From Bacteroidota bacterium (GTDB lineage Bacteria; Bacteroidota; Rhodothermia; Balneolales; Balneolaceae): DNA of 38,533 bases. Under the pieces are notes generated by a model. It was given only the letters and a program-made list of their open reading frames with translations. It did not search any database and was not told the origin of the DNA. Of the stretch, positions 1 to 9,129 are shown piece after piece; the first letter of the stretch is position 1; each line of letters opens with the position of its first letter. Made by a program: the position numbers and the translations under genes. The DNA lies in assembly GCA_009926145.1 (NCBI GenBank), contig RFPJ01000003.1, forward strand, positions 1-38,533, given 5' to 3'.

Positions 1-181
1 ATATGCCAGCAAACGTTCCATTAGCGACCATTGAATGGTTACCCTGAACTGCTGAAAGCTCCCAGGATTCTCCATCGTATGCACTCATAGATTCTTTCCC
101 TAAAACACTTGATAGTTTTGTGCCACCCCACAATTTTTTTTTAATGATGGGGGTAAATTTTAGTGGGTATAATTTGTTCAT
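1..181 (-). CDS. manA: Mannose-6-phosphate isomerase, class I, N-terminal fragment (runs off left edge)
   Basis: Own translation of the minus strand from ATG at 181: MNKLYPLKFTPIIKKKLWGGTKLSSVLGKESMSAYDGESWELSAVQGNHSMVANGTFAGI. Matches the type I PMI N-terminus (YPLKF.PI.K...WGG..L, GESWE.S). Shorter than the ORF-track cutoff. Confidence 0.85.
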   Translation of the reverse strand, partial: MNKLYPLKFTPIIKKKLWGGTKLSSVLGKESMSAYDGESWELSAVQGNHSMVANGTFAGI

Positions 182-190
182 ATGAATGAA

Positions 191-1147
191 TTACGACATT
201 AAAATTCCTAAGTATGCAGTGTGAATAATATCAGATATAGAACACCCTCGTGATAGATCGAGCATCGGTTTGTTTAGCCCTTGAAGTATAGGGCCCATAG
301 CCGATGCATTGGCTAATCGTTGGACGAGCTTGTACCCTATATTTCCAGACTCTAGGTTAGGGAAAATAAATACATTTGCATCACCAGCTACTGAACTATC
401 AGGGGCTTTTCGCTTTGCAACGGAATAGTCCCATGCCGCATCAAATTGCAATTCTCCATCAATGGCATACCGATTATACTTATCTTTATAAATAGTTAAT
501 GCGTTTCTAATTTTCTCTACTCGCTCATGCTCTGCACTACCTCGTGTAGAGAAAGAAAGAAGTGCTATTTTAGGGGTGATTCCTGTTAAAGATTCAAAGG
601 TTTTGGAAGAGTCGAATGCAATATTGGCTAGTTGGGCTTCGGTTGGTTCAGGTATTACGGCACAATCTGCAAAACTTAGGAGTTTATCGTCATTTAACTC
701 CATGATAAAACTACTTGAGATAGTTTCGGACTCTCTATGTAAACCAATAGAATGGATGGCCGCTCTGATAACATCTCCAGTTGTAGCGATCGAACCAGCA
801 ACGCAAGTATCCACCAAATTTGTTGCCAAATAACAAGCTCCAAAGTATAATGGATCCTTAAGGGCCTTTTCGACCATTTCCAAGGTCCAACCTTTAGCTT
901 TTCTCTTGCTAAATAAATGCTCAGCCAAAATGGGTTGTTTAGAATCGGTTTCAGGATCTAGCCATTGAACCCTAGGATGCTGAAAAGTGGGCTTAGCTTT
1001 GTTATTTAAGACTAGAAAAACATCGGCTATTTCATTCTGAGCAAGAAACATAGCAGCTTTAATAATTCGGTCGTCTGAGGACCTTGGAAAGAGTACTTTT
1101 CCTTGTTTTTGAAAGGCTTTATGCTCTAGTAGTTCAGTAAACTTCAT
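191..1147 (-). CDS. pta: Phosphate acetyltransferase
   Basis: PTA_PTB family protein of about 320 aa: GKVLFPRSSDDRIIKAA, SFADCAVIPEPTEAQLANIA, NVFIFPNLESGNIGYKLVQRLA.A.AMGPILQGLNKP. ATG at 1147 is preferred over the TTG at 1174. Adjacent to ackA. Confidence 0.93.
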   Translation of the reverse strand: MKFTELLEHKAFQKQGKVLFPRSSDDRIIKAAMFLAQNEIADVFLVLNNKAKPTFQHPRVQWLDPETDSKQPILAEHLFSKRKAKGWTLEMVEKALKDPLYFGACYLATNLVDTCVAGSIATTGDVIRAAIHSIGLHRESETISSSFIMELNDDKLLSFADCAVIPEPTEAQLANIAFDSSKTFESLTGITPKIALLSFSTRGSAEHERVEKIRNALTIYKDKYNRYAIDGELQFDAAWDYSVAKRKAPDSSVAGDANVFIFPNLESGNIGYKLVQRLANASAMGPILQGLNKPMLDLSRGCSISDIIHTAYLGILMS

Positions 1148-1174
1148 ACTTTGAGAGACGAAAATAGTTCGCAA

Positions 1175-2881
1175 TTACCAATTCGTATCATGGTTACCAA
1201 AAAATAGTATGTTTTGAGGTTCATTGTGTAATCTTCTTGAAGTATAATCCACATTACGTTGTAGATGACTTATTATCATATTAGTTGACTTAGAGCCCTT
1301 TTTAAATGCGTCTGCCAAATAATAGCTAAAGATACTATGATATTTTTGCGCTAAACCTTGTTTTGTGTAAAGCTGGGATTGGCTACGTCCATCTGAAGAA
1401 AATATCATACTAAAACTTAAGTTTGAATTTACTAATTGATCATTCAGCTGAAGAATTGCTTGATAAAATTGCTCAGGTGTACCGGAAGTATAATCGTAAT
1501 TAACATCTGCAATCATAATCAGACTATTATAGCCTAGTGTTACTGCTTGATTTACAATGGATTTAAAATCAAAATAGCGCTCACTATCACCTAATAAATA
1601 TATTAGGTCATTATTATTACCAATTGAAGCATAACCATTTAAATATAGAAAAATTTGTTTCTCTTCACTTGAAATTTTTTCTATAAGTGACCAACTTTCA
1701 CGGTATTGATCAGGATTACTTTGATTGATAACTCTAGCTAGGTTGGTATAACCTAAGCCCAATGTATTGATAAAATATTCTTCTAATAATTTTCCATCTC
1801 TCTCGGCATAACGCTTATTTTGTAGTCCACCACCATAAAACTCATTTGCAATAATGATTGCATTACTTGGCACCGTTCTGTTCTCTAATAGTGTAGGGAT
1901 ATCCCTCTCAACATCTACATTTCCAAAAGGGATATTAGGCAATGTCACAATGGAAAGTTCATCAATATAATTGGTTGGCCGCCAAATCGGGCGAACATCA
2001 CTTTTTGATAGATACGTCTCGGTTATACCATATTGTACCTTATACCAATCTTCTAATTCACCCAAATACAATAATTCACTGCCCCTCGCCAAATCAGTGA
2101 GTATTGAATTGTTTGAATTATTGGGTTGTTGACGCAATGGACTAATATTTGATTCTACAACTACAAACCGTTCAAATATGTCGGTAATAGTTAATGGATA
2201 GATATAGGTACTGTCATTAAAGTCTAATTCAATTCGAATATTTTGCTGCTCATCAAATGTGAAATCATTAGGGTTTAATTCTTCCAAGAGATTGATTTGG
2301 TATGAATTACCATCAAAATTGACCTCATTTCTAATCGCAACCGCTTCATTGCTGCTATAAATGGTATAAGTAGGATTTATCAGGGGTCGACGATAAGTTA
2401 ATAGTGTATCTGTAAGTTCGATTGTACCTGTTCTTTTTAATAAACGCTCTTCCCCAGTAGCTAATGAAGTACCCATTTCTCTATCCCCAATCATTCCTAA
2501 GGCCAAGCTTAAACCAGATGTTCCCAGCAACATATACTGCTCCAAGCTACCATTGGAAAATTTTTGTGAAGTTAAGTAAGATAAATACGCACCAGATGCA
2601 CCAAGGACTAAACCTAAAAAAGAAGGTCTATATCGTTGCAGATACCTTCCCATTTTAATCTTTTGAGCGTATTCGTAGGTATTGGTATCCCATACCTGAA
2701 ATCCGACAATTGGTTTTTCTGGGGTAGGTGTTTCAGAAACTTTCAAGAATTGATTATTGGCTACCAACTCGAATTCCGTTCGGTCAATGGCCGTATTGTC
2801 TTCTATAATCCATTTTGAACTACTGCATCCTAAGGATATCAAAAGTACTAAAATTGGTATGTAACGGGGATTTATGCCCAT
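1175..2881 (-). CDS. Lipoprotein with SH3-like and caspase-like (peptidase C14 fold) domains; predicted catalytically inactive
   Basis: Lipobox (VLLISLGCSSS); SH3-like segment (SNISPLRQQPNNSNNSILTDLARGSELLYLGELEDWYKVQYG); caspase-fold pattern (AIIIANEFYGGGLQNKRYAERDGKLLEEYFINTLGLGY...). The His motif reads YLNGYAS and the Cys motif reads MIADVNYDYTSG. Confidence 0.72.
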   Translation of the reverse strand: MGINPRYIPILVLLISLGCSSSKWIIEDNTAIDRTEFELVANNQFLKVSETPTPEKPIVGFQVWDTNTYEYAQKIKMGRYLQRYRPSFLGLVLGASGAYLSYLTSQKFSNGSLEQYMLLGTSGLSLALGMIGDREMGTSLATGEERLLKRTGTIELTDTLLTYRRPLINPTYTIYSSNEAVAIRNEVNFDGNSYQINLLEELNPNDFTFDEQQNIRIELDFNDSTYIYPLTITDIFERFVVVESNISPLRQQPNNSNNSILTDLARGSELLYLGELEDWYKVQYGITETYLSKSDVRPIWRPTNYIDELSIVTLPNIPFGNVDVERDIPTLLENRTVPSNAIIIANEFYGGGLQNKRYAERDGKLLEEYFINTLGLGYTNLARVINQSNPDQYRESWSLIEKISSEEKQIFLYLNGYASIGNNNDLIYLLGDSERYFDFKSIVNQAVTLGYNSLIMIADVNYDYTSGTPEQFYQAILQLNDQLVNSNLSFSMIFSSDGRSQSQLYTKQGLAQKYHSIFSYYLADAFKKGSKSTNMIISHLQRNVDYTSRRLHNEPQNILFFGNHDTNW

Positions 2882-4089
2882 GGAGTCTGCTTCGAAGCAA
2901 TGGCTATTTTAGCAGCATCAATGGCAATCACTAGCTCCTCATTGGTGGGAACTACGTATATCTCAACTCTAGAATTTTCACTGTGTATAGGACCGAAACC
3001 AACGATTTCATCATTTTTTTTCTCATCAATCTCTAACCCAAGGTATTCTAGATTTTGGATGATCTTTTTTCTAATGATGGGTGAATTCTCGCCAATACCT
3101 CCAGTGAACAACAATGCATCAGCACCATTTAGGGCTGCTACATAGGATCCAATGTATTTCTTTGCTCTGTAACAAAACACATCAACAGCTTCGTTACACC
3201 TTCTATCCCCTTGTTCTGCCTCCTCTAATAAATCTCTCATATCTCCAGCATAACCACTTAGCCCCAATAGTCCACTGTGTTTGTTTAGTAATGCATGAAC
3301 ATTGGCTAGTGATAATTCTTCTTTTTCAATCAGAAAAAATAAAATAGATGGATCAATATCACCACTACGTGTTCCCATCACTAAGCCCTCTAATGGAGTA
3401 AATCCCATAGAGGTATCATAGGATTTGCCGTCTTTAATCGCATTTATAGACCCCCCATTACCCAAATGACAACTTATTATCTTCGATCCATTTTTTTTTC
3501 GATTTAATCGATTAAAGTACTCCCGACTTACAAAATAATGGGAAGTACCATGAAAACCATACCTTCTAATCTTATATCTCCGATAAAGCCGATTGGGTAT
3601 AGCGTACAAATATGCATGCTGAGGTATTGAGTGATGAAATGCAGTATCAAATACGGCTACATGGGGAATATTGGGTAATAACTTTTTGGCAGCGCGTATT
3701 CCGTGTAAATTTGGCGGGTTATGTAATGGTGCAATGTCAAAAGCTTGTTCTATAGCAGACTCCACATCCTCATCAATTAAGACCGAATCTTTAAACAATT
3801 CACCGCCATGCACAACCCTATGCCCAACAGCTTCTATTTCATCTATGGAATGAAGATATGGGTTATCTGCTTGCATAAGTAATTCAATAATCTTACCTAA
3901 TGCAGCAGAGTGATTTTCAATAGCTATGGATTTTTTTAATGGTTTTTCGTCTAAAAACTCATGCCGGATAATCGAGGTTACCGCCCCTATTCTTTCTACC
4001 AAACCCTTACAAAGAGTGGTTCTATTTTTAGTATCAATAAGCTGATATTTGATAGAGGAACTACCGCAATTAATCACTAAAATTTTCAT
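2872..4089 (-). CDS. ackA: Acetate kinase
   Basis: MKILVINCGSSSIKYQLID, VGHRVVHGGE, FDTAFHHSIP, YGFHGTSH, HLGNGGSINAI, GTRSGDIDP, FTGGIGENS. Confidence 0.97.
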   Translation of the reverse strand: MKILVINCGSSSIKYQLIDTKNRTTLCKGLVERIGAVTSIIRHEFLDEKPLKKSIAIENHSAALGKIIELLMQADNPYLHSIDEIEAVGHRVVHGGELFKDSVLIDEDVESAIEQAFDIAPLHNPPNLHGIRAAKKLLPNIPHVAVFDTAFHHSIPQHAYLYAIPNRLYRRYKIRRYGFHGTSHYFVSREYFNRLNRKKNGSKIISCHLGNGGSINAIKDGKSYDTSMGFTPLEGLVMGTRSGDIDPSILFFLIEKEELSLANVHALLNKHSGLLGLSGYAGDMRDLLEEAEQGDRRCNEAVDVFCYRAKKYIGSYVAALNGADALLFTGGIGENSPIIRKKIIQNLEYLGLEIDEKKNDEIVGFGPIHSENSRVEIYVVPTNEELVIAIDAAKIAIASKQTPWA

Positions 4090-4091
4090 TT

Positions 4092-4541
4092 TTACGCCTT
4101 AATTATCCATTCGGGTAAGATGCTATTCGAAATCAACAGGTCATGAGCCATCTTAATTAGTCTTACTTGCTCTGGCCATTTGATAAAATCTTCAACAGAA
4201 TCTATCGTTATCCATTCATAGTTTGTGTGTTCATTATTGAGTTGCAGAGAAACTGTTGACTCAATTTCTGCGGCAAATGCAGGAATAAGATGTATGGTAT
4301 TGGACTCATGTTCAAAAAATGTATTTATCGACGGTATAGTCCAAAATGATACAGGAGTGCTTCCGGTTTCTTCCTTTATTTCTCGTAAAGCGGCCTGGGT
4401 GTAACTTTCGTTTTCTTTAAGCTTACCTCCCACCATTCGCCATTGGCCTGAGTAAATTTTATTCTTCGCTCGCTTGAGAACTAAAAATTCTATTGTATGG
4501 TCTTTCTTGCGGTAAAGATAAGCATCTATTAAACGTTTCAT
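4092..4541 (-). CDS. NUDIX hydrolase
   Basis: Nudix box GGKLKENESYTQAALREIKEETG. Confidence 0.92.
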   Translation of the reverse strand: MKRLIDAYLYRKKDHTIEFLVLKRAKNKIYSGQWRMVGGKLKENESYTQAALREIKEETGSTPVSFWTIPSINTFFEHESNTIHLIPAFAAEIESTVSLQLNNEHTNYEWITIDSVEDFIKWPEQVRLIKMAHDLLISNSILPEWIIKA

Positions 4542-4588
4542 ATATGGTATAAAAGTCTTTTAAGCAAGATAGGCTACCCAACTGAATG

Positions 4589-5071
4589 TTATTCAACTTC
4601 TATTTTTTGTATTTCAAGTTCTAATGTTCCAGCAGGAACCTGTACAGTAACTACGTCTCCTACTTCCTTACCTAAAAGAGCCGCACCAATAGGACTGTCA
4701 ACAGAAATTTTACCTTTAGAAAAATCTGCTTCATTGGGAGAAACCAAGGTGTATTTCATCGTTTTTTTCATCTTGATATTTAGAATGGTAACCGTTGTAA
4801 GTACTCGTACTTTGGTTAAATCTAAATCCTTTGCGTCTAAGATTCGGGCATTTGCTAAGATATCTTCCAATTGTGTAATTCGAGTTTCAAGATGTCCCTG
4901 CGCTTCTTTAGCAGCATCATATTCAGCATTTTCACTAAGATCACCTTTTGCTCTCGCTTCAGCGATATCCTCTGCAATCTCTCTACGACCTCTTGTTTTT
5001 AAATCTCTAAGCTCTAGATCCAATTTATCATATCCTTCTTGGCTTAGGTATTGTATTTTGCTCATAATCAT
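4589..5071 (-). CDS. greA: Transcription elongation factor GreA
   Basis: YLSQEGYDKL..EL..L, coiled-coil tip DLSENAEYDAAKEAQ, SPIGAALLGKEVGDVVTVQVPAG. Confidence 0.95.
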   Translation of the reverse strand: MIMSKIQYLSQEGYDKLDLELRDLKTRGRREIAEDIAEARAKGDLSENAEYDAAKEAQGHLETRITQLEDILANARILDAKDLDLTKVRVLTTVTILNIKMKKTMKYTLVSPNEADFSKGKISVDSPIGAALLGKEVGDVVTVQVPAGTLELEIQKIEVE

Positions 5072-5143
5072 CGATTAAATTAAATAGTTCATCATCAAAT
5101 TAGCATAAAGCATACAGACTGTAAATTACGGGTATTATATGTG

Positions 5144-6397
5144 TTATTCTACTTTTGCTAATCGTTCTTCTTGGGAATTATATGATAGAGACGGTTTAGG
5201 AAGTGTGTAGCCAGCTAATATCAGAGCTAATAATGAGAGTAAAGCACCTATTAAAAAGGGAGCACCTGGAAAGTAAAAGCCATCTGAAGTACTAAAAAAG
5301 CTAAAAGACTGCGTCATTAATGGAGGGCCAATTATCGCGGCAAAGCTAAGGATACTCGTGATTACGCCTTGTAATTCTCCTTGCATGTTGGAAGGCACTT
5401 GATTCGAAACAATACTTTGAAGTGAAGGCCCGGCAAATCCACCTAGCGAATATGGCAGGACCATAACTAGCATCCAAACACCGTTTGTTGCAAAGGCAAA
5501 ACCAATAAAACCGATCACATAAGCAACGATTCCAAAATATACAGCCATATGAGTTCCAATTTTAGGAATTACTATTCGGGTCAGTCCCCCTTGAACGACC
5601 GCAACACAAATTCCTACGACTCCCAGAGATAACCCAACCATTGCTTCATCCCAATCGAATTTAAACATGGTAAAATAGGTCCAGGTACTTTGAGTGGCAT
5701 GATGAGATAAGTATAAAATGAATAACACCAAAAATAGACCACTTACAGTTGAAAGTTTTTTTATCTGCTTGATGGCACCAAGTGGATTAGCTCTATGCCA
5801 TTCGAACAGTCTTCGTTGATCTACCGGTAGTGATTCTGGCAAAACAAAGTATCCATAAGTTACATTGACAATACTCAATATAGCAGCCGCTATAAAGGGT
5901 ACTCGAGCACCATATTCACCAAGTAGCCCCCCCAATACAGGACCAATGATAAAGCCAAGACCAAATGCTGCACCCAATAAACCAAAATTTTGCGCTTTTT
6001 TTTCGGGAGTACTAATATCGGCAATATAGGCACTTGCTGTCGTCATGGTTGCACCTGTAATACCCGATAGAAAACGAGCCAAAAACAACCAACTAAGGGT
6101 TGGTGCCCATGCTAGTAAAAGATAGTTTAGGCCGTAGGCTAAAAGAGAACTCAATAAAAGTGGCCTTCTACCAAAGCGATCACTTAAAGCACCAATTATA
6201 GGGGCAAAAATAAATTGGGTTCCTGCATAAATAAACATGAGTAAGCCACCAAATTCGGCCGCATTACTTATGTTTTCACCCGTAAGCTCCATAATCAAGC
6301 TTGGGACTACAGGTACAATAATACCTAGTCCAATAACATCAATAAGTACTGTAATAAAAATAAAGAATAGAGAAGCACGCTCAATTTTAGGCTTCAT
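5144..6397 (-). CDS. MFS transporter, TCR/Tet-like family
   Basis: LIDVIGLGIIVPVVP, GALSDRFGRRPLLL, LARFLSGITGATMTTASAYIADIS. The ATG at 6397 overlaps the DUF971 stop as ATGA, so it is preferred over 6409. Confidence 0.88.
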   Translation of the reverse strand: MKPKIERASLFFIFITVLIDVIGLGIIVPVVPSLIMELTGENISNAAEFGGLLMFIYAGTQFIFAPIIGALSDRFGRRPLLLSSLLAYGLNYLLLAWAPTLSWLFLARFLSGITGATMTTASAYIADISTPEKKAQNFGLLGAAFGLGFIIGPVLGGLLGEYGARVPFIAAAILSIVNVTYGYFVLPESLPVDQRRLFEWHRANPLGAIKQIKKLSTVSGLFLVLFILYLSHHATQSTWTYFTMFKFDWDEAMVGLSLGVVGICVAVVQGGLTRIVIPKIGTHMAVYFGIVAYVIGFIGFAFATNGVWMLVMVLPYSLGGFAGPSLQSIVSNQVPSNMQGELQGVITSILSFAAIIGPPLMTQSFSFFSTSDGFYFPGAPFLIGALLSLLALILAGYTLPKPSLSYNSQEERLAKVE

Positions 6398-6723
6398 AAT
6401 GACTTCCATTCTTCATACAGCTCCCGCAAGGTAATCCAACGATACATTCCTGAGTTATGGCCATCTGACCAATGAATTTGAAGTGCGTGATTACCAATTT
6501 GATCAGCCTTACGTATGGTCAAAACATAGTGTCCTTCAAAATTAAATGCTTTAGGGTCGAAAATTTGCATTTTGTCATGCCCACCTCTGCACATAACACA
6601 TGGACAATTTTTACGTAAACCATAAAATGGATACTGATACACCCATTCATCGGACCAGCTTATTTCTAGGTACTGATCGTCATTATTTATAACTATTTTA
6701 GAAGGAATCGACATCGTAACCAT
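6394..6723 (-). CDS. DUF971 domain protein (gamma-butyrobetaine hydroxylase-like N-terminal domain)
   Basis: LEISWSDEWVYQYPFYGLRKNCPCVMCRGGHD...YVLTIRKADQIGNHALQIHWSDGHNSGMYRWITLREL is typical of DUF971. Confidence 0.88.
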   Translation of the reverse strand: MVTMSIPSKIVINNDDQYLEISWSDEWVYQYPFYGLRKNCPCVMCRGGHDKMQIFDPKAFNFEGHYVLTIRKADQIGNHALQIHWSDGHNSGMYRWITLRELYEEWKSL

Positions 6724-6756
6724 TCATTTTATTTCTTATTTGAATATACTCATTAT

Positions 6757-7485
6757 ATGCTAGTTGTTTATGCAATTTCGATACCTTTTGTAATTTCTGG
6801 CTACCTGTTCGGGTTAAAAAAGCTAAAAATCTATCTTCTCACCACTAGAACCATACTAATATGGTTAACAATTGTGACCTCACTTTATATTTTGGCCTTA
6901 AGTTTTTACAAGATTAATGTATTGAGTGAAGAGATCGCAGGAATCTTGATGGCCGTATTTTATGGGATTGTTTCCGGAATAATTCTTGGAAAGTTTCACT
7001 CGCAAATAAGCTTTAAAAGAACCACGGGATATCCCCTATACATCTATCGAGAATTCTTGGTTGACGGTACCCCAGTGGTCGTAGGAAGTACATTAATGCT
7101 TGCTGGCTTATTTCGCATATTTTGGGATTTGAATTTACTAATTACACCCATTCAACTATACTCAGGAGTATCATTACTAGCATTAGGTTTGCTATTCTAT
7201 ACATTGAGTTTAGTTCCCAATTTGAAAACACAATGTATACTCATCATTGATGAGGCAATCACTTGGAATCGCGTAACAAGTTATGAATGGACAAACGACC
7301 ATGAAGTTGTACTACACTTGGATAAGCCTTCACAAGCTACGTCATCTAGGTCCTTTATTCGAGTTCAAGTTAATGAGGGAAATAGGGTAAAAGTAGAACG
7401 AATTTTGGCTTCAAAAATTGAGGCAAAATATATAGTGTCAGAGGAAAAAAGTGATGAGAATGAATCCAAGGAAGAATCAAGGTGA
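6757..7485 (+). CDS. Uncharacterised multi-pass membrane protein with soluble C-terminal region
   Basis: Several hydrophobic helices (MLVVYAISIPFVISGYLFGL; ILIWLTIVTSLYILALSF; VVVGSTLMLAGLFRIFW; LYSGVSLLALGLLFYTLSLV) then a soluble tail. Confidence 0.6.
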   Translation: MLVVYAISIPFVISGYLFGLKKLKIYLLTTRTILIWLTIVTSLYILALSFYKINVLSEEIAGILMAVFYGIVSGIILGKFHSQISFKRTTGYPLYIYREFLVDGTPVVVGSTLMLAGLFRIFWDLNLLITPIQLYSGVSLLALGLLFYTLSLVPNLKTQCILIIDEAITWNRVTSYEWTNDHEVVLHLDKPSQATSSRSFIRVQVNEGNRVKVERILASKIEAKYIVSEEKSDENESKEESR

Positions 7486-7553
7486 ATATATTTTTCATCT
7501 TCGAAGCGTAGTTGCTACCTTGAAGGGTAACTAATAATAAAAAACCTACTATT

Positions 7554-7985
7554 TTGTCCACTATTAAAGAAGGCGATACCGTCTCAGTACATTACACAGG
7601 AACTCTAACTACTGGAGAAGTTTTCGACAGCTCTAAGAACCGTGAACCACTCACGTTTACATTAGGTCAAGGCCAATTAATTGCCGGTTTTGAGAAAGCT
7701 GTTATAGGTCTTTCTGAAGGCGACTCTACTACTGCTAATATACCCTCTAAAGAGGCTTATGGAGAGGTGAATCCAGAGATGATTGTAGATGTACCCAAAA
7801 ATCAATTACCAACTGAAATTGAAGCCAAAGTGGGTATGCAGTTACAATTAAATCAACCAAATGGACAAGCCATACCTGTACAGATTACTGAAGTTAAGGA
7901 GGAGACCATCACAATTGATGCTAATCATCCCCTAGCAGGAAAAGATCTAAATTTTGATATAGAAATAGTTGAGATAAACCCATAA
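7554..7985 (+). CDS. FKBP-type peptidyl-prolyl isomerase, SlyD-like
   Basis: TTG start; EGDTVSVHYTGTLTTGEVFDSS, FTLGQGQLIAGFEKAVIGLSEGD, SlyD-type insert, NHPLAGKDLNFDIEIVEI. Confidence 0.93.
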   Translation: MSTIKEGDTVSVHYTGTLTTGEVFDSSKNREPLTFTLGQGQLIAGFEKAVIGLSEGDSTTANIPSKEAYGEVNPEMIVDVPKNQLPTEIEAKVGMQLQLNQPNGQAIPVQITEVKEETITIDANHPLAGKDLNFDIEIVEINP

Positions 7986-8049
7986 ATAACCATTCCTATT
8001 ATAATTAATCTAAGTAGGCTATTCTATATCATGCATTAGGGTTAACTAT

Positions 8050-8541
8050 TTACATGGAGACTTTATTCTCTTGTTTAGGATCCAAATCATATAATGAAGA
8101 AACCGTTGCTTGTACGGTTTTATACCATTCATTTCCAAATTTATCATTGATGGTATAAAAATCTGAGAAATCTGGTTTTCTCAGGTTCATCTTCCACTCT
8201 TGGGTTTTTGATTTAAAGCTTGGATCTATATGAAGTAATTCATGATAGAGTAGCATCTCCTTTGTTTGATTATCTAGCATATCCCACAACTCACCAGAAA
8301 TTTCTATTAAATAATCATTCCCAGAATAGTATTTTACCTCCCTTGAGGCCTTAATGCATTTAGCAGCTCTTTGTTTAGAGATATTTGGGTACACTAAAAA
8401 GTACCCAATTTCAGCCGGACCAAATTCAAGCTTATGAGTATCAATTACTTTTTTTGCAATAGCTTCAACCTCTGGGGATTCCATGAGTTGTTTATCGCTG
8501 TTAATGGTCTCTTCAGGGGTTAAAAAATCGTTGGTTGGCAT
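8050..8541 (-). CDS. Putative phage-type zinc metallopeptidase
   Basis: HExxH motif in MLLYHELLHIDPSFKSKTQEW; the layout with an N-terminal YFLVYPNISKQRAAKCIKASREVKYYSGNDYLIEISGELWD segment resembles the putative phage metallopeptidase family. Confidence 0.65.
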   Translation of the reverse strand: MPTNDFLTPEETINSDKQLMESPEVEAIAKKVIDTHKLEFGPAEIGYFLVYPNISKQRAAKCIKASREVKYYSGNDYLIEISGELWDMLDNQTKEMLLYHELLHIDPSFKSKTQEWKMNLRKPDFSDFYTINDKFGNEWYKTVQATVSSLYDLDPKQENKVSM

Positions 8542-8621
8542 ATTATATTAAACTCTAATCGTTCTATATTTTTAAAATTGTATTTTCTCAATGTATAAAG
8601 CGACCAATAATACCCTAAAAC

Positions 8622-9089
8622 TTGACCAAGTTCCAACTCAAATACACCATTCAATTCCTATTACTTTACCCTGCATTAGCATGGTTATTTGTGAACTCCT
8701 TTCAGGGATTTACACGTTTAATCCTACACATCTATGCCAATGAAGAAATCATATGGAACGGATACAGTGAACTAGAGAGGATGGACTGGGTAGCTATTTT
8801 GTACTTAGTACATTTTAGCACAACACTTCTTTCTTCATTGGTTCTCAAAACTTTAGAAAAGTCTTCCAATACATCACTTTTCGGTTTTGCTATCCTTTTA
8901 ACCTTATCTGCCGTCTATCGTGTTATTACTAGTATTCCTAGTGATTATAGTACTCAGTCGCTATTTAGCAGTTGGTCCATAGCTTGGCAAAATGAACTCA
9001 TTCCATACGGTATTGAAATAATCATAACTTGGATGGCCGTTTATACTAGCTTCAAAATTCTTAGGCACATGAAAAAAACGTCCGCATAA
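8622..9089 (+). CDS. Uncharacterised membrane protein (about 4 TM)
   Basis: TTG start; hydrophobic helices with no recognised family. Confidence 0.5.
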   Translation: MTKFQLKYTIQFLLLYPALAWLFVNSFQGFTRLILHIYANEEIIWNGYSELERMDWVAILYLVHFSTTLLSSLVLKTLEKSSNTSLFGFAILLTLSAVYRVITSIPSDYSTQSLFSSWSIAWQNELIPYGIEIIITWMAVYTSFKILRHMKKTSA

Positions 9090-9129
9090 CACATTATTGC
9101 CCCTAAAGATTAACTTCTTTATTGCCTGC

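Noticed and set aside
220-228. tgtgaataa (TTATTCACA), another degenerate DnaA-box match
   Set aside because: Within the pta coding sequence; chance-level.
576-833. Small + strand ORF antisense to pta, and about 30 similar 60-115 aa ORFs in the track (e.g. 2464, 2636, 2900, 3114, 4734, 9667, 13639, 13820, 19337, 27038, 35082)
   Set aside because: Each lies antisense or out of frame inside a strongly supported gene, with no family resemblance; expected shadow ORFs.
5144-6397. MFS pump as a tetracycline-resistance determinant
   Set aside because: TCR/Tet-like membership alone does not show tetracycline export; no TetR-type regulator or mobile context nearby.
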